This document shows positions 1-8,636 of a stretch of 64,000 nucleotides of DNA, piece after piece. The stretch comes from Bradyrhizobium betae. GTDB taxonomy: Bacteria; Pseudomonadota; Alphaproteobacteria; Rhizobiales; Xanthobacteraceae. The translations under genes and the position numbers were made by a program. Numbering within the stretch: the stretch's first letter is position 1; each line of letters starts with the position of its first letter. A model generated the notes under the pieces. The model worked only from the letters and a program-made list of their open reading frames with translations. It was not told the DNA's origin and ran no database searches. The stretch is taken from contig NZ_MZXW01000041.1 of the NCBI RefSeq assembly GCF_004123905.1, positions 62,001 through 126,000 of the forward strand, read 5' to 3'.

Positions 1-55
1 GCGCCAGCGCTTTGGAAACGGCGTCGATATAGTCGTCCAGGGCTTCGGCGGCCAT
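1..55 (-). CDS. AtzG-like (DUF4089) small protein, N-terminal fragment
   Basis: Only the first 18 codons lie in the window; the gene runs off the left edge on the minus strand. The visible start reads MAAEALDDYIDAVSKALA, which resembles the N-terminus of DUF4089/AtzG-like proteins. Such proteins are small partners of AtzE-type amidases in rhizobia. It lies 18 bases past the stop of the double ABC ATPase, so it is probably the last-but-one member of that operon, with an amidase expected beyond the edge. The identification rests on a short match and the genetic context, so it is moderate. Confidence 0.5.
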   Translation of the reverse strand, partial: MAAEALDDYIDAVSKALA

Positions 56-72
56 TACGCTCCCAAACAATC

Positions 73-1800
73 TCAGTGAACCGGCAACGGCGGATGCGGG
101 ATCGCCGTCAGCAGCTCTTTGGTGTAGTCGTCCTGCGGATCGCTCAAAACCCTCTCGGAAGAGCCTTCCTCGACGATTCGACCCGTCCGCATGACAATGA
201 CACGATCGCACAACAAGCGCACTACATTCAAATCATGCGAGACGAACAGATAGCTCATACCTAGCCGCGCTTTCAGGTCCTGGAGCAGGTTGAGGACCAC
301 GGCCTGGACCGACACGTCGAGCGCCGCCGTTGGCTCGTCCAGGATGACGAGCTTCGGATGCAGGGCAATCGCACGGGCGATGCCGACGCGGGCCTTCTGG
401 CCGCCCGACAATTGGTGCGGAAACCGATCCAGCAGATTGTGCGGCAGGCCCACCATCGTCGCCAGCTCCTCGCAGCGGGCGCGCAGCGCGTCGCGGCCCC
501 TGATGTCGCCGAGCTGCATGATCGGGTCGGCGATGGCGCGCACGGCGGTGAAGCGCGGGTTGAGGCTGTCGGTCGGATCCTGGAACACCATCTGGATGCG
601 GCTGCGCTGCGGCAGCCGGGCGAAGGAGGCAGGCGCCATCGCGCCGATGTCCTCGCCGTCGAACTGGATCAGGCCGGAGGTCTGGTCCAGCAGTCGCATC
701 ACCATCATCGAGGTGGTCGATTTGCCGCAGCCGGATTCGCCGACGAGGCCGACGCTCTCGCCATGGCCGATCGAGAAGCTGATGCCGTCGACCGCACGGA
801 ACACGTCGGGCTCCACAGGCGGTTTGCGGCCGAACAGCTTTCCGAGCGTGGCCGTGGCGCCCTGGCGGGGGTATTCCTTGACGAGTTTTTCGATGAGGAG
901 AAGGGGCGCCTTCTCCGCGCCCGCTGCGACCGTCGGAGCGGTTTCAAGGTGGGCGGCGTTGAGTGCAGCGCCCTCCTCTTCCGGCAATAGATCGCGCAGG
1001 CTCACACCAAGCCGCGGCGTCGCGCGCATAAGCTTCTTGGTATAGGGGTGCTGCGGGTTCGCAAAAATGTCGGCGGCCTTGGCGGTCTCGACCACGCGGC
1101 CCTTCTCCATCACCACGACACGGTCGCAATAGGCTGCGGCGAGGCCGAGATCATGCGTGATCAGGATGGTCGACATCGCCTTGCGCTTGGTCAGCTCGAC
1201 GATGAGGTCCATCACCGCCTTCTGCGTGGTGACGTCGAGGCCGGTGGTCGGCTCGTCCGCGATCAGCAGTTGCGGATTGCAGGCCAGCGCGAGCGCGATG
1301 ACGACGCGCTGGCACATGCCGCCTGACAGCTCGAACGGATAAGCGTGATAGCGCTCGCGCGGGCGGGCGATCTTGACCTGCTCCAGCGCCTCGATCGCCT
1401 TTTCGCCGCGATCCGAAACCATGGCTTGCTGCACATGGGTGCGCAGCACGTCCTCGATCTGGTCGCCGACCTTGCGGATCGGGTTCAGCGCCGCGCGCGG
1501 GTTCTGGAAGATCATCGAGACTTCGCGGCCGCGCAGATCGCGCATCTGGTCTTCGGTCGCGGCTTTCACGTCGATGCCCGAGAACATCACCGAGCCCTCG
1601 GCGATCTTGCCGGCACGGTCGAGGATGCGCATCACGGCATAGGACGTCACCGACTTGCCCGAGCCGGATTCGCCGACAATGGCGAGCGTCTCGCCCTTGG
1701 CGACGGAGATGTTGACGTGCTGCACGGCCTTCACGATGCCGCGGCGGGTGGTGAATTCGACCGTGAGATCCTGGACGTCGAGCAGGGGCTGGGCGGTCAT
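73..1800 (-). CDS. Peptide-type ABC transporter, fused double ATP-binding protein (DppD-DppF type)
   Basis: This 575-residue protein carries two complete ABC ATPase domains in one chain and would power import by the two permeases upstream in the operon. Domain 1 has Walker A GESGSGKS at residues 43-50, signature LSGGMCQR near 158 and Walker B ending ADEP near 181-184. Domain 2 has Walker A GESGCGKS near 354, signature LSGGQKAR near 466 and a second DEP. Each domain is followed by the oligopeptide-transporter C-terminal stretch (NPQHPYT in the first, DPQDDYT in the second). Fusion of the D and F subunits is common in rhizobial peptide/opine/glutathione-type importers. The ATG at 1800 starts just before the first domain. 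The substrate cannot be read from the sequence; the neighbouring AtzG-like gene hints at amides or modified amino acids. Confidence 0.93.
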   Translation of the reverse strand: MTAQPLLDVQDLTVEFTTRRGIVKAVQHVNISVAKGETLAIVGESGSGKSVTSYAVMRILDRAGKIAEGSVMFSGIDVKAATEDQMRDLRGREVSMIFQNPRAALNPIRKVGDQIEDVLRTHVQQAMVSDRGEKAIEALEQVKIARPRERYHAYPFELSGGMCQRVVIALALACNPQLLIADEPTTGLDVTTQKAVMDLIVELTKRKAMSTILITHDLGLAAAYCDRVVVMEKGRVVETAKAADIFANPQHPYTKKLMRATPRLGVSLRDLLPEEEGAALNAAHLETAPTVAAGAEKAPLLLIEKLVKEYPRQGATATLGKLFGRKPPVEPDVFRAVDGISFSIGHGESVGLVGESGCGKSTTSMMVMRLLDQTSGLIQFDGEDIGAMAPASFARLPQRSRIQMVFQDPTDSLNPRFTAVRAIADPIMQLGDIRGRDALRARCEELATMVGLPHNLLDRFPHQLSGGQKARVGIARAIALHPKLVILDEPTAALDVSVQAVVLNLLQDLKARLGMSYLFVSHDLNVVRLLCDRVIVMRTGRIVEEGSSERVLSDPQDDYTKELLTAIPHPPLPVH

Positions 1801-1894
1801 GCAGGCCTCGCGTCAATCAAAAGATCGAAAACAACCCCATGCACAGTAGAAGCCGCTCTGAAATCATTGGATAATTTTTGCCAGACGTTGACCA

Positions 1895-2794
1895 TCACGT
1901 CCTCCGCTGGGGGTCGACGATGTCGCGGAGGCCGTCGCCGAGGAGGTTGAAGCAGAACACCGCGATCATCAGCGCGAGGCCCGGGAATAGCGCGATCCAC
2001 CATTCGCCTGAGACCATGAAGCCGGCGCCCTCGGCGACCATGATGCCCCATTCCGCGGTCGGCGGGCGGACGCCGAGGCCGATGAAGGAGAGGCCGGCGG
2101 CATTCAAAATGGCGTAGCCCATGGTCAGCGACATCTGCACGATCATGATCGGCATGATGTTGGGGAGAATGTGCACCAGCAGGATGCGGAATTCGCCGTT
2201 GCCCGAGAGCCGCGCGGCCTGCACGAAGCCGGCGTTGCGGCGGACGTTGGCCTCGGCGCGCGCGACGCGGGCGTAGAGCGGGAAGTTCACGATGGCGGTG
2301 GCCAAAATGATGTTCTGCACGGTGTTGCCGAGCGCGGCGACAATGCCCATGGCGAGCACGAACAGCGGAAACGCCATGATGGTGTCGGCGATGCGGCCGA
2401 CGATGCGATCGGTCCAGCCGCCGAAATAACCGGCCGCGATGCCGGCGAGGCCGCCCATCAAAAACACCAGCACGACGGAGGCGACCGCGATGAAGGTATC
2501 GAGCCGCGTCGCCACCACGACGCGGCTAAAAATGTCGCGGCCGAGCTGGTCGGTGCCGAACCAGTGCGCGGCCGATGGCGCTTTCAGCGCGGCAGCCGTG
2601 TCGGAGGCGAGCGGATCATACGGCACCACATAGGGACCGAAGATCGCGGCAAGCAGGATCACGATCAGCAGGGCGAAGGAAAAGCCCGTGACCTTGTTCT
2701 CGCCGAGAACGTAGCGGGTCTGTTCGAGGAGCGCGACGAGGCCCGAGGTTTGCGCAGGACCGACGGGTTCAACAGCAGGCGCAACGGAGCTCAT
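1895..2794 (-). CDS. Peptide-type ABC transporter permease (DppC type)
   Basis: Inner-membrane permease of 299 residues, matching the usual DppC/OppC length. It opens with a cytoplasmic segment and one transmembrane helix (near residues 37-55), then shows the family GTDQLGRDIFSRV motif near residue 100. The BPD_transp_1 core follows, with the ATPase-docking loop and the C-terminal FIGLGVRPPTAEWG stretch. It starts three bases after the stop of the DppB-type gene, so the two are translationally close. A 94-base gap separates it from the ATPase gene downstream. It pairs with the DppB-type permease as the membrane channel of this importer. Confidence 0.93.
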   Translation of the reverse strand: MSSVAPAVEPVGPAQTSGLVALLEQTRYVLGENKVTGFSFALLIVILLAAIFGPYVVPYDPLASDTAAALKAPSAAHWFGTDQLGRDIFSRVVVATRLDTFIAVASVVLVFLMGGLAGIAAGYFGGWTDRIVGRIADTIMAFPLFVLAMGIVAALGNTVQNIILATAIVNFPLYARVARAEANVRRNAGFVQAARLSGNGEFRILLVHILPNIMPIMIVQMSLTMGYAILNAAGLSFIGLGVRPPTAEWGIMVAEGAGFMVSGEWWIALFPGLALMIAVFCFNLLGDGLRDIVDPQRRT

Positions 2795-2797
2795 GGT

Positions 2798-3811
2798 TCA
2801 GCCCTCCAACCTGACGCGTGGATCGATCACGCCATAGAGAATGTCGATCACGAGATTGAGCAGCACGTACATCACCGCCATGGTCAGCACGAAACCCTGC
2901 ACCGGCGCGAAGTCCGACGAGATCAACGCTTCCACCGCGTAAGAGCCGATGCCGGGCCAGGCGAACACTTTTTCGACCAGCACGTTGGCGCCGAGCAGGA
3001 ACGAAAACACCATGCTGAGCGTGGTGATGACGGGCAGCATGGCGTTGCGAAACGCGTAAGTGACGATGACGGTCGCCGGCGACAGCCCGCTGGCGCGCGC
3101 GGTGCGCACGAATTCGGAGGAGAGCACCGCGAGCATCGAGGCGCGCGTCATGCGCGCGATCGGTGCCAGCGAGAAGATCGCAAGCGTCGTCGCCGGCAGG
3201 ATGAGCTGGCTCAGCGCCGAACGAAACGCCTCGAGGTCGCGCGCGATCAGGGTGTCAATCAGATAGAACCCGGTGACCGTCTGCGGCGCGCTGTAGAACA
3301 CGTCGAGACGGCCGAGCGGAGCTGGCGACCAGCCGAGCTGGAAGTAGAAGACATAGACCAGCACGAGGCCGGTGAAGAACACGGGCAGCGACACACCGGC
3401 TGTCGTCGTCACCCGACATAAATGGTCGACCCATGATCCCGGCCGCGTGGCCGCGAGCACGCCGAGCGGAATGGCGATCACGATCGAGACGATGAGACCG
3501 AGCAGCGTGAGTTCGGCGGAGGCCGGCAGGCGGTTGCGGATTTCCGCGGCGACCGGCTGTCCCGTGGTCAGCGAGTTGCCGAAATCGCCGTGGGCGAGAT
3601 CGTTGGTGTAGCGGAAGAACTGCTCGATCAGCGGCCTGTCGAGGCCGAGCTTTTTGCGGATTTGCTCGACGGCTTCCTTGGTTGCCGCGGGGCCGGCGAA
3701 GTAGGCGGCGGGATCACCGGGTAGCGCGCGGGTGAGCAGGAAGGTGACGATGACGACGCCGATCAGCGACGGGATCGCAAACATCAGGCGTTTGCCAATC
3801 ATGGTCAGCAT
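2798..3811 (-). CDS. Peptide-type ABC transporter permease (DppB type)
   Basis: Inner-membrane permease of 337 residues. The N-terminus (MLTMIGKRLMFAIPSLIGVV) is the characteristic first helix of DppB/OppB proteins. It is followed by the LTRALPGDPA motif, the periplasmic LGLDRPL segment and further membrane helices. The docking loop reads RTARASGLSPATV near residue 240, and the C-terminus ends with the family DPRVRL pattern. It is separated from the upstream binding-protein gene by a 245-base gap occupied by a palindromic repeat. Together with the DppC-type permease it forms the translocation path. Confidence 0.93.
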   Translation of the reverse strand: MLTMIGKRLMFAIPSLIGVVIVTFLLTRALPGDPAAYFAGPAATKEAVEQIRKKLGLDRPLIEQFFRYTNDLAHGDFGNSLTTGQPVAAEIRNRLPASAELTLLGLIVSIVIAIPLGVLAATRPGSWVDHLCRVTTTAGVSLPVFFTGLVLVYVFYFQLGWSPAPLGRLDVFYSAPQTVTGFYLIDTLIARDLEAFRSALSQLILPATTLAIFSLAPIARMTRASMLAVLSSEFVRTARASGLSPATVIVTYAFRNAMLPVITTLSMVFSFLLGANVLVEKVFAWPGIGSYAVEALISSDFAPVQGFVLTMAVMYVLLNLVIDILYGVIDPRVRLEG

Positions 3812-3869
3812 GGCGTGGCACTCCTTCTGCGCTGTGCTTGTGAGCCAGCTCGCCCCGCGCGCTCCGCTG

Positions 3870-3980
3870 CATTCCCTCCCCCCTTGTGGGGGAGGGCTAG
3901 GGAGGGGGGTGGCTCCGGGAGAGGTCGGAGTTCGTGGCTACCCCCCTCCCTGCCCCTCCCCCACAAGGGGGGAGGGAATG
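3870..3980. repeat. Intergenic palindromic repeat, G/C-tract family
   Basis: A long inverted repeat fills the gap between the binding-protein gene and the permease gene. Perfect 27-base arms occupy 3870-3896 and 3954-3980. A second, imperfect pair of G-rich and C-rich tracts lies inside them. Near-identical copies occur at 17021-17167 and, more diverged, at 30881-31013. It lies inside a presumed operon, so the transcript could fold into a strong hairpin that lowers expression of the downstream permease and ATPase genes relative to the binding protein. Confidence 0.85.
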
Positions 3981-4056
3981 AGAGGGCGGTGGCCACCTCA
4001 CTGGAATCCGAAAGACCCGCACATGCCGATGCGTCGCCGACGATCAGCATGACGCC

Positions 4057-5679
4057 TCACCCCTTCGCCATCGCGCGATAGTCCAGCCTTCGGTGGAACC
4101 AGTATTGGTAGCCGCTGATGTTCTTCTGCATCGCGACGTTGACGAAGGGCTGGTACAGCGGGATGCGCGGGATGTCGCTGTAGGCGAGATCGACAAAACC
4201 CTTCACGTCGGTGTCGTAGGTCGCGGTATCGCCGGTCGCAGCGGCGGTACGGGCGCCGTCGATGAGCTTGTCCATCTCCGCCGACTTGTAGCTCATGGTG
4301 TTGAAGACGGAATTGTTGCCGTGATAGCACCAGTAGAAGAAGTACTCGGGGTAATCGAGCCAACCCGAGAACACGTTGGTGAAGAGCGGCATCTCCTTCT
4401 TGTTCAATTCGGTGCGCCAGTTGGCGCCGGGCACCTTGTTGATGGTGGTCTTGATGCCGATCTGGGCGAGGCTCTCCTGCACCAGCACACAGAGCGGCTC
4501 GTTGACGCCGGCGAAGTTGAGGTCGAACGAGATCGTGGTCTCGAAGCCATTGGCGAGGCCGGCTTCCGCCATCAGCGCCTTCGCCTTCTCGATGTCGGTG
4601 TTGTATTTGTGCGGCTGCGGCCAGGCGACTTCGGTCGGCTTGTCTTTGGGTGCGCCGAACATCGGGTTGGCGAGGCCGAACATCACGGCATCCATGATCT
4701 TCTGATAGGGAATCGCGTAGGCGACCGCCTGACGTACCTTGGGATTGTCGAATGGCGGCTTGGTGACGTTCATGCCGATATACTGGATGCCGTTGGAGAA
4801 CGGCAGCGACACCACGTTGAGCTTGCCGCTCGCCTTCATCTCCTGGAAATCCTTGAACGGCAGCTCGTAGGAGATGTCGGCGTCGCCGCGCTCCAGCAGT
4901 GCGCGACGGTTGCCGGCCTGCGGCACCATGCGCCAGATCACGCGCTTGATCTTCGGTAAGGGACCGCCAACCCAATCCTCGTTGCGCTCCATCACCACTT
5001 CGGTGCCGGCGGTCCACTTCGTCACCTTGTAGGCGCCCGAGCCCGCGGTCTGCTGCTTTGTGTATTCGAGACCCCAGGGGTCCTTCTCGCTGGCGTTCTT
5101 CTTCACCAGCTCGGAGTTGATGATGCAGGGGACGATGACGGCGAGATCGGGAATCGTGAGACGATCCTTCTTGGCAAAATCGACGCGCACCGTGTAGTCG
5201 TCGATCACGACGAACTGCTCCGGCTTGGTCAGCGAGCCCGCGCTCATCTGGAAGGTCGGGAAGCCGCCGACGGTGACAGCGCGGTCGAGCGACCACTTCA
5301 CGTCCTTCGCCGTGACGGGCGTGCCGTCGTGGAATTTGGCGTTCTTCTTCAGCTTGAAGGTGACCGACATGTCGTCGATCTTGAACTCTTCGGCGAGCTC
5401 GCCCTTGAACTTGTCGCGGTCGTAATAGGGCACGCCGCCAGGGCCGACCTTCATCTCATGGCTGATCAGCCGGTCGTAGCAATTCCAGGACACCTCATAG
5501 CCGGGCACGTTGGTGCCGACGCCGTGGATGTCGAGATTGTTGGGCCCGCCTTCCGAGACGATCAGCAGCGTCTCCGAACGCGCATCGGCCTTGGCCGACG
5601 AGATCACCGACGGAATGGCCGGAAGCGCCGCGCCAGCGGCCAATCCGGAAACGGACTTGAGGAAATCGCGGCGCTTCAT
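4057..5679 (-). CDS. Peptide-type ABC transporter substrate-binding protein (SBP family 5), Tat-exported
   Basis: Periplasmic solute receptor of 540 residues for the importer encoded downstream. The chosen ATG at 5679 begins MKRRDFLKSVSGLAAG, a twin-arginine signal with a hydrophobic stretch and a likely cleavage near AKADA. An upstream in-frame start at 5748 would only prepend an uninformative segment before the signal. GGAG lies just before 5679 on the coding strand. Family 5 hallmarks include LAEEFKIDDMSVTFKLKK, then HDGTPVTAKDVKWSLDR and the PPFDNPKVRQAV segment. The twin-arginine signal suggests export in folded form. The substrate is not determinable from sequence. Confidence 0.92.
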   Translation of the reverse strand: MKRRDFLKSVSGLAAGAALPAIPSVISSAKADARSETLLIVSEGGPNNLDIHGVGTNVPGYEVSWNCYDRLISHEMKVGPGGVPYYDRDKFKGELAEEFKIDDMSVTFKLKKNAKFHDGTPVTAKDVKWSLDRAVTVGGFPTFQMSAGSLTKPEQFVVIDDYTVRVDFAKKDRLTIPDLAVIVPCIINSELVKKNASEKDPWGLEYTKQQTAGSGAYKVTKWTAGTEVVMERNEDWVGGPLPKIKRVIWRMVPQAGNRRALLERGDADISYELPFKDFQEMKASGKLNVVSLPFSNGIQYIGMNVTKPPFDNPKVRQAVAYAIPYQKIMDAVMFGLANPMFGAPKDKPTEVAWPQPHKYNTDIEKAKALMAEAGLANGFETTISFDLNFAGVNEPLCVLVQESLAQIGIKTTINKVPGANWRTELNKKEMPLFTNVFSGWLDYPEYFFYWCYHGNNSVFNTMSYKSAEMDKLIDGARTAAATGDTATYDTDVKGFVDLAYSDIPRIPLYQPFVNVAMQKNISGYQYWFHRRLDYRAMAKG

Positions 5680-5964
5680 GAAACGGCTCCAACGCAAAAG
5701 TTTCTGGTTGGAACAGGGATTCGCAAGGTTCGTGCCAAGGCTTAACAAGAGCTTACAACTAGCCTACCCGTTTGATTTTGCATCACATTCCAGCGACTAT
5801 CGCCTTGGCGTTTTCTTGAGCAGCCGCAGCCATTGCATACAAAGGTTGAATTATGCCTATAAAATATGCTGCCCTTCTATCAGCCCGATTTGTCACCACC
5901 TCCATCTGACGTCCCATATTGCGGGCTGCCCTCTCGAAGGGATTAAGACTCGCGTATCAAACTC
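5680..5964. other. Leader region of the ABC importer operon, no gene seen
   Basis: This stretch precedes the binding-protein start and must hold the operon promoter reading leftward. It is more A/T-rich than its surroundings around 5770-5880. I could not pick out a convincing -35/-10 pair and see no coding potential. Confidence 0.4.
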
Positions 5965-6082
5965 GTCATTGCGAGCCACCCGGTCCCGCCTTCGGCGGGC
6001 CGGATGACAGGCTCCGCGAAGCAATCCAGGAATGTATCCGTGGAGGGATTCCTGGATTGCTTCGTCGCTTCGCTCCAATGAC
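5965..6082. repeat. Intergenic palindromic repeat, GTCATTGCGAGC family
   Basis: Begins GTCATTGCGAGC and ends with the inverted form CCAATGAC. It has inner arms GAAGCAATCCAGGAAT and ATTCCTGGATTGCTTC around a short loop near 6042-6046. Related copies sit at 15737-15815, 21700-21847 and 25732-25818. It lies between the end of the phosphotransferase gene and the leader of the ABC importer operon, all on the minus strand, where a transcript would form a long hairpin. Confidence 0.85.
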
Positions 6083-6090
6083 GGCTGGGG

Positions 6091-7089
6091 CTATGAGCCC
6101 GCCCAGATCAGCTCCTGCAACGCGACGAGATCGTCCGCCTTGTCCTGCCAGCCATCGATGCAGATGTGGCTGTTGAGGTCGCTGGCGTGGTGCAGCAGCA
6201 TCAGCGCCATCAGGCGGCGCCTGAGCGTGAAATCCGGCTTCGCATAACCGAAACCTTCGAGCAGGCTGCGCACCCTCCCCGGCCGGCCCGCCGCCATGAA
6301 GGCGCCGGGGCCGAGCAGATCGTAGTCGCGCCATCCCGCCCGCACGTCGCCGAAATCGAACAGGCCGGCGAGCGACCATGTGCCGTCATGACAGGCAAGC
6401 AGAAAATTCTCGGGAATGTATTCGCCGGTCAGGATCACCGGCGGCGCGTCCATCGGAATGAGTTTTGTCGCATCGCGCAGCAGATCGTCGAGCCCGGCAA
6501 GGAATTTCGGCGCAAGGCCGAGATGCTCGTGCCTGGCGCGGCAGCCCTGCATCCGGGCACGCATGAAGTCGCCCCAGCGCGGCTCGATGTGTGCCAGCGG
6601 TCCGAGCGGCGCGCGCTGCACGGCGGCGATGGTCTCGCCGATCTGGCGCAGCAGGCGCTCCTTCTGGTCTTCCGGCAGGGACGGCCAGGCCTCCGAGCCG
6701 AGCGTGCCTGATAGCCGCGTGATGACGAGATAGGGCCAGCCGTCGCGCGTCCCTTCGGCGACGATCTCGGGGATCGGCAAATGAAGGCGGCCTGCGAGCT
6801 GTGTCAGCGAGCCGCGCTCCGAGACGAATTGCGCGCGGAGCAGCGGTGGGAAGATCTTCAGGATCAGGCTTTGGCCGAGGCCGACCACGAGATTGGTGCC
6901 GGTCGAAAACACCTGCGGCGAGCGGACATCGAGGCCGTGGCTGCGCGCGATGTCGAGCGCGACCGGCAGCCATCGCGCCCGGTCGGCGCGCAAGGCGCGG
7001 TAGGCCTCGAGGCTCGTCGACGCGGGCATGCCCCAAGCCCCTGCCGAACAAGCGCCCGCGGAATCCGGCGGCAGCGTCTCCTCCATCAC
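6091..7089 (-). CDS. Phosphotransferase-family (APH/choline-kinase fold) protein with altered catalytic loop
   Basis: A 332-residue protein with the aminoglycoside-phosphotransferase fold. The N-lobe strand LILKIF carries the nucleotide-binding lysine (residue 78). The magnesium motif DFGDVRAGWRDYDLL (from residue 245) is typical of the family. The catalytic loop, usually H-G-D-x4-N, reads LTGEYIPEN here: the histidine is threonine and the catalytic aspartate is glutamate 223, while Asn228 is kept. It may be a slow or atypical kinase, or a binding protein. It starts (GTG 7089 or ATG 7086) only nine bases after the emfourin stop, so it is likely co-transcribed with the peptidase and its inhibitor. 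The substrate is unknown, and no antibiotic-resistance role should be assumed. Confidence 0.75.
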   Translation of the reverse strand: MMEETLPPDSAGACSAGAWGMPASTSLEAYRALRADRARWLPVALDIARSHGLDVRSPQVFSTGTNLVVGLGQSLILKIFPPLLRAQFVSERGSLTQLAGRLHLPIPEIVAEGTRDGWPYLVITRLSGTLGSEAWPSLPEDQKERLLRQIGETIAAVQRAPLGPLAHIEPRWGDFMRARMQGCRARHEHLGLAPKFLAGLDDLLRDATKLIPMDAPPVILTGEYIPENFLLACHDGTWSLAGLFDFGDVRAGWRDYDLLGPGAFMAAGRPGRVRSLLEGFGYAKPDFTLRRRLMALMLLHHASDLNSHICIDGWQDKADDLVALQELIWAGS

Positions 7090-7098
7090 AGCGTCAAC

Positions 7099-7374
7099 CT
7101 ATTCCAACACGTCCTTGACGCTGTTCTTGATGGCCGAGGGCACCGCATGTTCGGGGACTTCAATCGTCTTTGCACCGCGGGTGATCCGGTAACGGAACGC
7201 ATCGGCCTGGCCGGGATGCGCGGCAGGGACCTTGCTCGGATCGGCAAACAGCTGGTCCACCGTCTTCTGATCGGCGTCCGACAGATCCGACAACACCACT
7301 TCACCACGACTTTTGAGGTGAGGGCCGCCGAAGCCGGCGAACCCTCCGACGCGCTCGATCTTCAAGCGATCCAC
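7099..7374 (-). CDS. Emfourin-like inhibitor of M4 metallopeptidase
   Basis: A 91-residue protein read from a GTG at 7374, preceded at ideal distance by AGGAAGGAA on the coding strand. It begins VDRLKIERVGGFAGFG, which matches the emfourin/protealysin-inhibitor pattern of a short strand followed by GGFAG. Emfourins are cytoplasmic protein inhibitors of protealysin-like peptidases and are typically encoded next to them. Here the peptidase gene ends 23 bases upstream on the same strand. There is no signal peptide, consistent with inhibition inside the cell. The non-ATG start makes it easy to miss. The identification rests on both the motif and the neighbour. Confidence 0.8.
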   Translation of the reverse strand: MDRLKIERVGGFAGFGGPHLKSRGEVVLSDLSDADQKTVDQLFADPSKVPAAHPGQADAFRYRITRGAKTIEVPEHAVPSAIKNSVKDVLE

Positions 7375-7397
7375 GCTTCCTTCCTTTCGAAAACGCT

Positions 7398-8429
7398 TTA
7401 CAGCCCGACCTTCTTCCATCCCGTATCGACGGCAGCCAGGACGGCGGCGTCGCCAGGATACAACGTGTGGGCACCTTGCCGGGTCCGGGCTGCGAACGCC
7501 TTCATCGTCATGTTCGGCGTCGGCCCGAAGCCTGTCAGCGAATGGTACCACACTTGCCCGATCTTGGCCCAACTGTATCCGCCAAGCGTGGTGCAGGCCG
7601 TGCAGAAGGCGAGGTTCGGCGGCCCGCTGGAATAATGCGGGTCCATGCCCGGCGTGATCTGCGAGTATTTGGTCGGCTGCGGCGCGAGGCAGTGCTTGGC
7701 TGCGGGATCGGCCATGTCGCGCAGGCAGGTGAAGCCCTTCTTCTTGGCGCCAGGACCCATGATGTCCTTGCCGATCAGCCAGTCGGCCTTCTTGGCATCC
7801 TGCTTGGCTTCCCACTGCCGGAACATCGAGCCGAAACAGTCGGAGATGCTCTCGTTGAGCCCGCCGGCATCGCCGCTATAGACGAGCTGGAGGCTGTGCT
7901 GGGTCACGCCATGGGTCAGCTCGTGGCCGATGACGTCGTTGCCTTTGGTGAAGTCGATGAAGATGCTGCCGTCGCCGTCGCCATAGATCATCTGCGAGCC
8001 GTTCCACATCGCGTTGTTGTACTTGTCGCCGAAATGGACCGACGACATCATGGTCATGCCGTGATCGTCGATCGAATTGCGGTTGAAGACCTGCTGGTAG
8101 AACTTGGCCACCTTGCTGGTCTGGTTGAAGGTGCGCTTGACCGAGCCGTCCGAGGACGTCTTCGGCTTCGGGATCGGCGTCCCCGGCAGCGTCTGCGTGT
8201 GCTTGCAGTCGTAGACGGTGACGGAGGGCGCCGCGGCGAGCGTGACCAGGCCGCTCGCGCGCGCCGCCACGACGTTGGTCAATTTCGCCGCCTGCGTCCG
8301 CATTTCGCGCAGTTCATGACTGACCTGGACGGTATCGACCAGCTGCTTGCGAACCACGGCGGACAGCTTCTTGTCCTGCGAGAGCCTGGTCAGAACGTCA
8401 TTCGGGATGATGCAACATGTGCAAGGCAT
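7398..8429 (-). CDS. Protealysin-like M4 metallopeptidase
   Basis: A 343-residue zinc peptidase of the thermolysin family. The zinc motif HELTH is at residues 169-173, and the third ligand Glu193 lies in GGLNESISD. His265 in DPHYSSGPPN matches the thermolysin transition-state histidine. There is no signal peptide and no long FTP propeptide. Instead the protein starts MPCTCCIIP, like the short propeptide of protealysin-type members. It is therefore probably cytoplasmic or released without the Sec route. Seven cysteines lie outside the N-terminal cluster, which is unusual. The ATG at 8429 has GGAG upstream. It leads the operon peptidase, emfourin, phosphotransferase. Confidence 0.93.
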   Translation of the reverse strand: MPCTCCIIPNDVLTRLSQDKKLSAVVRKQLVDTVQVSHELREMRTQAAKLTNVVAARASGLVTLAAAPSVTVYDCKHTQTLPGTPIPKPKTSSDGSVKRTFNQTSKVAKFYQQVFNRNSIDDHGMTMMSSVHFGDKYNNAMWNGSQMIYGDGDGSIFIDFTKGNDVIGHELTHGVTQHSLQLVYSGDAGGLNESISDCFGSMFRQWEAKQDAKKADWLIGKDIMGPGAKKKGFTCLRDMADPAAKHCLAPQPTKYSQITPGMDPHYSSGPPNLAFCTACTTLGGYSWAKIGQVWYHSLTGFGPTPNMTMKAFAARTRQGAHTLYPGDAAVLAAVDTGWKKVGL

Positions 8430-8636
8430 TGGGTATCTCCATGAGCTGTTCCGAAAATGGATGGATCAAACAACCTCGGGATTATTCCTGCCGGCCAGCG
8501 GCAAGCGTCGGCGCCAGCCGGGCGTCACGCCTTCGGGATTATCGCAGGCGGGCGGCCCGTTGCGTGTGAGCTTGCACACACTTCCGGGTTGCGTGGCATC
8601 CGGTCGCGCTCGCGGGTGGCGCTCGAGCGGCCGGCT

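Noticed and set aside
6091..7089. Antibiotic-resistance aminoglycoside kinase
   Set aside because: Only the general fold matches; the catalytic H-G-D is altered and the gene belongs to a peptidase-inhibitor operon.
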